A stretch of DNA of 8,148 bases from Bacteroidota bacterium (GTDB lineage Bacteria; Bacteroidota; Ignavibacteria; UBA10030; UBA8401). The notes beneath the pieces were generated by a model. That model had not been told where the DNA came from. It worked only from the letters and a program-made list of their open reading frames with translations, and ran no database searches. A program made the translations under genes and the position numbers. The DNA is taken from positions 1-8,148 of the forward strand of contig JALNZH010000167.1 of the NCBI GenBank assembly GCA_023229405.1, given 5' to 3'. Shown here piece after piece: positions 1-5,244 of this stretch (position 1 is its first letter; the number at the start of each line of letters is the position of its first letter).

Positions 1-150
1 GTAAGTTTATTATAACTGACCTCTTTGTAATAATCTTTTAAGCTGCCATAATTTTTGATACTATGAGAGGCAGAATCGGGATGCCATTCGCCTGAGTATG
101 TAGAGTCGAATATCCAATCCCAGTAGTTGTCGTATGTGTATTTACGGATT
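1..150. repeat. Direct repeat, copy 2 of near-identical M6 tract
   Basis: Positions 1-127 are identical base for base to 2234-2360, and 128-150 differ at two positions (128 and 141). The tract lies inside the two M6 N-terminal coding regions and may extend past the left edge. Coding sequence on its other side (151-443 versus 2384-2688) is much more diverged and includes a net 12-bp length difference. Confidence 0.95.
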
Positions 151-443
151 CGCTTTCTCAATGCTCCGTCGACTATTTCGTATCCCATACTTCCAATTGC
201 GTCAATAGCAGCACTATCTGTACCAAAATACACTGTGTCAACATCAATTGTTGGAAGAACATTCCCGGGTTGTTTCCTTCCTTCCGGGAAGTCAACGAGA
301 ACAACAGCAAGACTTTCTACACCGGTTGCGGTGTAAGTTAACGATGAATCTGATGAAATTGCACCACACACCATTTCATCTTGGGAATAACTATAATCAA
401 CATATAAAAGAAACATAACGGTAAGCACCAAGAACTTTTTCAT
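1..443 (-). CDS. M6-type secreted metalloprotease, N-terminal part (open at left edge)
   Basis: I translated this frame by hand: 147 codons from ATG at 443 run without a stop to the window edge, so the gene is partial at its 3' end. Residues 1-20 form a signal peptide (MKK, a hydrophobic core, then SYS before QDEMVC). Residues 42-53 (ESLAVVLVDFPE) and the later GSLKDYYKEVSYNKLT match the N-terminal signatures of M6-family (immune inhibitor A-like) metalloproteases, where a strand ending in DFP and a D-Y-Y-x-E-x-S-Y/F-x-K-L segment precede the zinc motif. HExxH would lie beyond the edge, so catalytic competence cannot be seen. A strong ribosome site (AGGAGG) lies 4 nt before the ATG, and the upstream propeller gene stops 11 bp earlier, implying co-transcription. 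It is a paralogue of the truncated gene at 2688-2104. The M6 assignment is family recognition from N-terminal motifs only. Confidence 0.82.
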   Translation of the reverse strand, partial: MKKFLVLTVMFLLYVDYSYSQDEMVCGAISSDSSLTYTATGVESLAVVLVDFPEGRKQPGNVLPTIDVDTVYFGTDSAAIDAIGSMGYEIVDGALRKRIRKYTYDNYWDWIFDSTYSGEWHPDSASHSIKNYGSLKDYYKEVSYNKL

Positions 444-447
444 ATTT

Positions 448-453
448 CCTCCT
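448..453 (-). promoter_or_regulatory. Shine-Dalgarno site for the M6 gene at 443
   Basis: On the minus strand AGGAGG is followed by AAAT and then ATG. It sits in the 11-bp gap directly after the TAA of the upstream propeller gene and fixes the start of the protease gene. The paralogous site at 2693-2697 reads GGGGG at the same 4-nt spacing. Confidence 0.8.
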
Positions 454-454
454 T

Positions 455-2092
455 TTATTTGATATGGAGTAATTTTTTAACAGCAAATTTTTTACCATCC
501 ACAATAAGTGAATAAATATATGTGCCGCTTGATACTAATTGTCCGCTTCGTGATGTACCGTTCCAATTTGTGGAATACGTACCTTTTTCCATTGTATCAT
601 CTATTAATTCCGTTACCGTTCTGCCTAGAATATCTGAGATAACAATTTTGACTTTTGATGTTTTCGGTACAGTAAATTTAATTATCGTTAAAGAGTTAAA
701 AGGATTAGGATAATTTTGATTCAACTCAAAATTATTAGGAATGGAATTTTCTTTAACAACTTTTGTTAGAAGACCTAATTTCCCTGTTCTACCGCTATGT
801 TTTGCAAAAATTCCACCGAACGTCGTCCAGTATACAGCTATCATTCCACCATTGTTATCAGATTCAAAAACGCAAAAATATGCATCCTGCATATTGGAAA
901 TCATTTTGACCGGTGAAGACCAAATGCTTAAACCAGATTGATTATACCTTCTCGCACTATAATCAGTTGTACCGATTAAAATTCCCCCTTCATTATCAGG
1001 ACCAAAAGTCGGTAAACCTAAGTTGTTTGTTGTTATTAAAGGTTTTACCCACTCAGACTCTTCTGGCGTCAATCTATACACAATAGTTGAATCAAAAGGT
1101 GTATCATACATTGCGAAACAATAAAATATTTTATCAATTTCAACTATAAATCTGTTGTTATATGATAAAGCATTAAAACCGCTCAGAATCCAAAATGGTT
1201 TTATCCAAAGGGTGTCTAAATTCAAATTGAATTTTGAAATTTTAATTTGATAATATTCTCTACCCGAAGAATCTTGAGTGCTTGTGTTTGAATAAGTTAT
1301 ATTATAAATCAAACTATCCTTTAACGATAATAATGAACCAAGCCCTTGAATCGGTGATTGATATATTAATGAACTATCTTGGGCAATGACATACGCACCT
1401 AAATTCGTTTGAAAGAAATACCTATCCTTTATTCTAGTCAATCCGCCTATACCTAACTGTGAAGGACTTGTTCCTGTTGCAATACGTTTCTTCCACATAA
1501 TTGTACCGTTTACACCAACTCTTGCTATTTGTAAACCGATATAATTTTTTGCTTGTGGGTAACCAAAATCTTGTTCCAGCCACGCTACAATGCATCCACC
1601 ACTATCATCATTAACAAGTAGTGCTGATTTTTTTCCAGTCTCGATTCCAATAAGTTTTACACCATTCCCCCATTTTACATTTCCATTTTTATCAACCAGT
1701 TGTACAAAAAGGGAATTATTTTTATATCCATCAACATCAAGATACGCTCCAGTATAATCATACCAATATACTAACGCACCTCCATCACCATCGCTGCAAT
1801 ACCATCGTCTTCGCGCCGCAGGTAAATCGCCAATATCAGTCTCTGCACTATCGTTTAAAAATAATCTCACAGGTTGCGCCCACAAATAATTTCCAAACTG
1901 ATCCAACTTACGCGCATGGATTGAGCCAGAGAGTGCTCCGAGAACGAGAGAACTTCCATCAGAATATGTAATTATTCCCGGTTCAAATCCCGGACAGACA
2001 TACAACGCACTTTCCGCCTTCGTGGAGGTGGACCATTGGCCAAATGCGTGCACGGAGAGCGTTACCAGGAGGATAATGTATGATGTTTTCAT
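455..2092 (-). CDS. Secreted propeller-like protein with T9SS C-terminal domain (copy 2)
   Basis: A 545-residue protein, counted from the ATG at 2092. An in-frame ATG at 2137 would add 15 polar residues before the signal peptide and overlap the preceding gene; the paralogue starts exactly at the equivalent of 2092, so I prefer that start. Residues 1-18 (ILLVTLSVHAFG core) are a signal peptide. The body alternates D-G-x-G-G-hydrophobic-W units (about 100-111, 161-171, 365-374, 411-422) with xDxxGNxxW units (about 62-71, 131-141, 190-200, 381-391), the pattern of beta-propeller blades. Residues 457-545 are a T9SS sorting domain: NYPNPFN (460-466), DILGR, GTYIY and KKLL near the end. Position 467 is S where P is usual. 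Predicted location is the outer surface or exterior after T9SS export. It is paralogous to 4274-2700, strongly so at the N-terminus and weakly through the body. Ligand or enzymatic activity is unknown; Cys33, Cys99 and Cys167 are shared with the paralogue. Confidence 0.85.
   Translation of the reverse strand: MKTSYIILLVTLSVHAFGQWSTSTKAESALYVCPGFEPGIITYSDGSSLVLGALSGSIHARKLDQFGNYLWAQPVRLFLNDSAETDIGDLPAARRRWYCSDGDGGALVYWYDYTGAYLDVDGYKNNSLFVQLVDKNGNVKWGNGVKLIGIETGKKSALLVNDDSGGCIVAWLEQDFGYPQAKNYIGLQIARVGVNGTIMWKKRIATGTSPSQLGIGGLTRIKDRYFFQTNLGAYVIAQDSSLIYQSPIQGLGSLLSLKDSLIYNITYSNTSTQDSSGREYYQIKISKFNLNLDTLWIKPFWILSGFNALSYNNRFIVEIDKIFYCFAMYDTPFDSTIVYRLTPEESEWVKPLITTNNLGLPTFGPDNEGGILIGTTDYSARRYNQSGLSIWSSPVKMISNMQDAYFCVFESDNNGGMIAVYWTTFGGIFAKHSGRTGKLGLLTKVVKENSIPNNFELNQNYPNPFNSLTIIKFTVPKTSKVKIVISDILGRTVTELIDDTMEKGTYSTNWNGTSRSGQLVSSGTYIYSLIVDGKKFAVKKLLHIK
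2021..2092. repeat. Conserved leader repeat of propeller gene, copy 2
   Basis: These 72 bp, encoding the first 24 residues (signal peptide plus QWSTST), match 4203-4274 with five mismatches by direct comparison. Similarity continues at protein level (47 of the first 60 residues identical) and then fades into the body. Confidence 0.9.
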
Positions 2093-2103
2093 AGTTATTC
2101 GGT

Positions 2104-2688
2104 TTAAACGATTTTGCTTAACGGCATCATAATCCATTTTATAAATTTTTTGCCGTTGACGGTGTCGTACGCATTAATAATGCCGCGTGTATATTTGCTT
2201 GCAGTGCCGCTCCACGTTTGAGCCGGTGTAATGGTAAGTTTATTATAACTGACCTCTTTGTAATAATCTTTTAAGCTGCCATAATTTTTGATACTATGAG
2301 AGGCAGAATCGGGATGCCATTCGCCTGAGTATGTAGAGTCGAATATCCAATCCCAGTAGTAGTCGTATGTGTACTTACGGATTTTTTTGAGCATGCGAGT
2401 TGTATCTTGTGGATTTTTGATATAACCCATTCCTCCCACTGCGTCTATTGCGTTATCAGAGGAAAAATAACTTGTATCAGAATCAAGGGTTGGTATAATG
2501 TATTGACCGTTCTGATATTTTCTTCCCTCAGGAAAGTCCACAAGTACTACTGCCAAACTTTCTACCCCCGTAGCAGTATAAATCAAAGACGAGTCCGACG
2601 AAATTGTACCACACACCATTTCATCCTGCGCTTGAACAGAAAACGAGAAACCAAGAGTAATCAAAAACAGAAATACTATGTTTTTCAT
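2104..2688 (-). pseudogene. Truncated M6-type metalloprotease gene (N-terminal fragment only)
   Basis: An intact reading frame of 194 codons that carries only the N-terminal part of an M6-like protease. Residues 1-20 are a signal peptide (cleavage likely after SVQA, before QDEMVC). Residues 43-53 (ESLAVVLVDFP) and 137-152 (GSLKDYYKEVSYNKLT) are the family signatures also seen in the copy at 443-1. M6 proteases are normally several hundred residues long with HExxH downstream; here the frame ends at TAA after WIMMPLSKIV and no HE dipeptide occurs. The next gene begins 11 bp later, so there is no room for a catalytic domain or a T9SS tail. I read it as cut by the junction of the tandem duplication. 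It could still be translated (signal peptide intact, GGGGG ribosome site 4 nt before the ATG) as a small secreted or periplasmic protein, so calling it a pseudogene is an inference about function. Confidence 0.7.
2234..2383. repeat. Direct repeat, copy 1 of near-identical M6 tract
   Basis: Counterpart of 1-150, offset by 2233 bp, with two mismatches in 150 bp. It codes for the conserved stretch from about residue 103 (IRKYTY) through the KEVSYNKL motif of the truncated protease. Confidence 0.95.
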
Positions 2689-2692
2689 ACGA

Positions 2693-2697
2693 CCCCC
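2693..2697 (-). promoter_or_regulatory. Purine-rich ribosome site (GGGGG) for the truncated M6 gene
   Basis: Minus-strand reading is TAAAC, GGGGG, TCGT, ATG. It occupies the same place and spacing as the AGGAGG of the second copy; the two 17-nt stop-to-start junctions match at 12 positions, so the gene-pair junction itself was duplicated. The match to anti-Shine-Dalgarno is weaker than in the other copy. Confidence 0.5.
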
Positions 2698-2699
2698 GT

Positions 2700-4274
2700 T
2701 TATTTTGTGAGTATCATTTTTTTTGTAACTACCGATTTGTTATTTACAACCAGATTATAGAAATAAACACCGTTTGAGTAGTTACTCCCATCCCACACAA
2801 TTTCATACACACCGCTTGAATATTTTCCATTCACAAAAGTCTCGACCTTCCTTCCCAAAACATCAAATATTTTTAACTCAATCTCTGATACTCTTGAGAT
2901 GGAAAATTTAATTTTTGTAGTCGGATTAAACGGGTTGGGATAGTTTTGAAAAAGTTCGTAGGAATCTGGAGCATTACTTGCAATGTTAATAACCTTTGTT
3001 ATTATTCCAATTTTGCCTGTGCGTCCAGTATGTTGCACATAAATTCCTCCGATTGTTGTCCAGAAACTTATAAGCAAGCCACCATTATTATCAGGTTTAT
3101 AGTATTTAAAATATGCGTTGCTTGGATCCGAAAGATAAACTATTCCATTTAACCACAAGTTAATTCCTGAACTATCGAAACGATTAACAATTGTATTATT
3201 TGCTACAACTAATCCACCATTTCCATCTAAAAAATATCCACCGATTTCAACTCCTTCAAATTTTTTGTAAAAAATATTTCCAGTCGAATCAAGATAGATT
3301 AAAGTATCTCTACAAACATGCAATAAAAAAACTCCTCCTAAATGGTCAGGCAATAACGCTCCACCTTTATCTGTACAAAAATTTTCCCAATACACAATTT
3401 TCGACCAAATTGTATCAGAATTACTATTAAGTTTTGAAACCTTGTAGGTATAATTTGTCAATGAGTATTCATTAAAAAAAATTGTACTAGCACTAGGCGG
3501 TGTTGCTAAAATCGTAGTTGGCAAATACGAATAAGAATTTATCTCGCCTTTAGCATTGATTTTTCTTTGGACATATCCACCATTGTAGAAACGGAAGTAA
3601 TAATAATTTCCACCTCGGTAAATATCGGTAAGTTGAAACTGTGTGCCAATAGTAAACGAGGAATCCAAAACAGTATGCCAAACTCGTTGTCCTTCAGAGT
3701 TGTAACGAACAATCTTCAAATAATTTTTATTTGGCGCGTTCGGATACTCAAATCCTATCTCAGATAAAAGTAAAACACATCCCCCCTGTCCATCTGCCGT
3801 AATTCTTGCTTGCTTAAATCCATCCTGTAAATTATTTACTTTAACTCCATTTACTCCCCATTGTACATTACCATTTTTATCAATCCGTTGTATATGCGTT
3901 GTGCTGTTTTTGGGTCCGTCTTGCGCATAATACGTCCCTCTATAATCCTGCCAAAAGACAATAACACCGCCATCGCCATCACTGCAAAACCAGTTTCTCT
4001 CCGACTCGCCGGAAATAAACATATCGCTTGTATCGTTATGGTGAACGACAACTGGCTGTTGCCACACTTTGTTACCGTAGGGGTCTAATTTTTGAGCGTA
4101 GATGTATGAGGATAAAATACCAAGCACAACAGAACTTCCGTCGTCGTATGTAACGAGTCCAGGATAAAACCCCGGGCAAACGTATAACGCGCTCTCGGCA
4201 TACGTGGAGGTGGACCATTGGCCAAATGCGTGCACAGAGAGCGTTACCAGAAGGATAAAGTGTGATGCTTTCAT
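2700..4274 (-). CDS. Secreted propeller-like protein with T9SS C-terminal domain (copy 1)
   Basis: A 524-residue protein and the first gene of the four-gene cluster. Residues 1-18 form a signal peptide with the same ILLVTLSVHAFG core as its paralogue. Blade-like repeats alternate: LDPYGNKVW (63-71), SDGDGGVIVFW (98-108), IDKNGNVQWG (131-140), TADGQGGCVLL (159-169), YNSEGQRVW (191-199), LGGVFLL (312-318), LDSTGNIFY (328-336), LDGNGGLVV (349-357), FDSSGINLW (366-374) and PDNNGGLLISFW (394-405). This is compatible with roughly five or six propeller blades. Residues 442-524 are a T9SS domain: QNYPNPFNP (443-451), FDVLGR, GVYFYNL, then KKMILTK at the end. It is predicted to be exported and displayed or released. 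No catalytic motif is recognisable. Its TAA is 11 bp before the truncated protease ATG, so the two are probably co-transcribed. No strong Shine-Dalgarno is seen before its ATG. Confidence 0.86.
   Translation of the reverse strand: MKASHFILLVTLSVHAFGQWSTSTYAESALYVCPGFYPGLVTYDDGSSVVLGILSSYIYAQKLDPYGNKVWQQPVVVHHNDTSDMFISGESERNWFCSDGDGGVIVFWQDYRGTYYAQDGPKNSTTHIQRIDKNGNVQWGVNGVKVNNLQDGFKQARITADGQGGCVLLLSEIGFEYPNAPNKNYLKIVRYNSEGQRVWHTVLDSSFTIGTQFQLTDIYRGGNYYYFRFYNGGYVQRKINAKGEINSYSYLPTTILATPPSASTIFFNEYSLTNYTYKVSKLNSNSDTIWSKIVYWENFCTDKGGALLPDHLGGVFLLHVCRDTLIYLDSTGNIFYKKFEGVEIGGYFLDGNGGLVVANNTIVNRFDSSGINLWLNGIVYLSDPSNAYFKYYKPDNNGGLLISFWTTIGGIYVQHTGRTGKIGIITKVINIASNAPDSYELFQNYPNPFNPTTKIKFSISRVSEIELKIFDVLGRKVETFVNGKYSSGVYEIVWDGSNYSNGVYFYNLVVNNKSVVTKKMILTK
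4203..4274. repeat. Conserved leader repeat of propeller gene, copy 1
   Basis: Counterpart of 2021-2092, offset 2182 bp. Sequence upstream of the two ATG codons shows only scattered similarity (a shared ATCGTT about 20 nt upstream), so the duplicated segment appears to end close to the start codon. Confidence 0.9.
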
Positions 4275-4289
4275 AGATGTTTAGGCTGA

Positions 4290-4446
4290 ACGATACTAAT
4301 CATGAATTCCGAATAATGTACTCATTTTACCGAAAGGATAAATAGTACCAATTTTGCATCATAAGGGTGAGTATTTGATTTTACTCTTGCTCACGAAAGT
4401 ATCGTTGCACGTTATTATGTACTTATTTTTTAAATACCAGTATCGT
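4290..4446. promoter_or_regulatory. Three copies of AGTATCGT upstream of the propeller gene (tentative)
   Basis: AGTATCGT occurs at 4398-4405 and 4439-4446 on the plus strand and as its complement ACGATACT at 4290-4297. The first and last of these extend to a 9-bp inverted repeat (AACGATACT 4289-4297 with AGTATCGTT 4398-4406). The cluster lies 16-172 bp upstream of the ATG at 4274. It could be a binding site for a regulator, but no family is recognised and chance is not excluded. Confidence 0.25.
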
Positions 4447-4643
4447 GTGGCTCTTTCCTAAAAAATATTTTTTTAAGATTCAAGATTCCATTCTCCACTC
4501 CCGGCAAATAGTACTTGCAATATTTTCGTTCCCATCAACCTATAGCGAGCGATTGAACATTTTGACATTCCTTTAAAATAGAGTCTTAAGAACTGATGTT
4601 ACGCAGAAAGGTAAAAATGGTTCGACGCGGCGCAGAAACAGCG

Positions 4644-4739
4644 GTCATCCTGGGCAAATCCTTTGCTGTTTGTTCCGAAGGAATCCCTATCGGCAAAGGA
4701 TGCGTCTCCAGATAGGGATGCCTTCGGCAGAAGGATGAC
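4644..4739. repeat. REP-like palindromic element, element 1
   Basis: Nested inverted repeat. The outer arms are GTCATCCT (4644-4651) and AGGATGAC (4732-4739). The inner arms are 16 nt each (4675-4690 and 4712-4727), complementary except for one mismatch at 4720, around a 21-nt loop. The GTCATCCTG opening followed by GAAGGAATCC resembles the dispersed GTCAT(T/C)CTGAGC...GAAGRATC intergenic elements known from many bacterial genomes; family membership here is inferred. A transcript could fold into a long cruciform-like hairpin from either strand. There is no T-tract, so it is not a typical intrinsic terminator. Confidence 0.7.
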
Positions 4740-4952
4740 GTAACTATCTTAGCCTGCGCCTTGCTCACCATGACCGTTTTTCTTGTTTTGCGTAACGTGA
4801 GTTAATAATACCAATCTTAAACATTCCGAAAACACTTTAGCAGAAATGACTGATTCGACAGGGATTATTTGTAACTCCCCGGCGTAAATTTTTATTAGAC
4901 GAAAAATACTGACCATTCTGAGTGCCCGCTTGATCGACACAGTTTGCCAGGC

Positions 4953-5052
4953 AGTGAAGAATCTGTATTACACATCATGAAATGTGTTACTCTTCGTATC
5001 GGATTCTTCACTTCACTCTACTAAACAACGGCAGAACCCGTTCAGAATGACG
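4953..5052. repeat. REP-like palindromic element, element 2 (opposite orientation)
   Basis: Perfect 11-nt arms AGTGAAGAATC (4953-4963) and GATTCTTCACT (5002-5012) enclose an inner hairpin ACACAT/ATGTGT (4970-4975 and 4982-4987). Read on the minus strand the element begins CGTCATTCTGAAC (5052-5040) and reaches GAAGAATCC, paralleling element 1 (GTCATCCTGGGC to GAAGGAATCC). The two are thus divergent members of one family in opposite orientation, about 215 bp apart. Element 2 has a less complete outer palindrome. Confidence 0.6.
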
Positions 5053-5192
5053 ACGAAAGTATATTAATTGTTACCATCACTACGTAGGTACGATTATTTT
5101 TATGCAGAGGTAATTTTTGCGCAGAGATGTTTCTATTGGCACGATGGGAACGAGAAGAAAAAAATAGAAAGTACATGCCGTATTTTAAAATT

Positions 5193-5227
5193 ACAACGCC
5201 GCCCAGCATACACTGGGCGGCGCTTGT
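5193..5227 (-). terminator. Rho-independent terminator of the multidomain T9SS gene
   Basis: Ten perfectly paired GC-rich bases (5197-5206 CGCCGCCCAG with 5213-5222 CTGGGCGGCG) close a 6-nt loop. The stem is extended by ACAA/TTGT with a single bulged base at 5223. On the minus strand it is followed by a T-rich stretch (TTGTAATTTT). It starts about 22 nt after the TAA at 5245, which is typical of an intrinsic terminator, and it isolates that gene from the downstream cluster. Confidence 0.9.
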
Positions 5228-5244
5228 GTTCTTAACGATGGATT

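Larger units (their letters stand above)
4275..5192. other. Intergenic region without a credible gene
   Basis: About 920 bp separate the start of the propeller gene from the terminator of the large multidomain gene. Short minus-strand frames (for example 4586-4771 and 4749-4940) lack ribosome sites and recognisable motifs and overlap the palindromic repeats, so I do not call them. The region holds two REP-like hairpin elements (4644-4739 and 4953-5052), a possible third degenerate one near 4840-4865, and three AGTATCGT octamers at 4290-4446. A promoter for the left-hand cluster is expected between about 4275 and 4640. I see nothing in it that matches a consensus well enough to annotate. Confidence 0.7.

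Noticed and set aside
2093..2137. Longer 560-residue start for the second propeller gene
   Set aside because: The extra 15 residues would precede the signal peptide and are absent from the paralogue, which begins exactly at the equivalent of 2092.
3851..4051. Minus-strand 66-codon frame inside the first propeller gene
   Set aside because: It lies in another frame of a well-supported gene and overlaps its blade motifs.
127..4088. Numerous short plus-strand open frames across the duplicated cluster
   Set aside because: They lie antisense to longer minus-strand genes with signal peptides and T9SS domains, have no plausible ribosome sites and show no recognisable motifs.
4586..4940. Two minus-strand frames of 61 and 63 codons in the intergenic gap
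   Set aside because: They span the palindromic element and its surroundings, lack ribosome sites and have no hydrophobic or domain pattern.
5080..5087. CTACGTAG palindrome as an operator
   Set aside because: It is an isolated 8-bp palindrome with no second copy or positional support.
4275..5192. CRISPR array, tRNA or insertion sequence in the gap
   Set aside because: No regularly spaced repeats, cloverleaf-like segment or transposase coding was found; the only repeats are the two hairpin elements.
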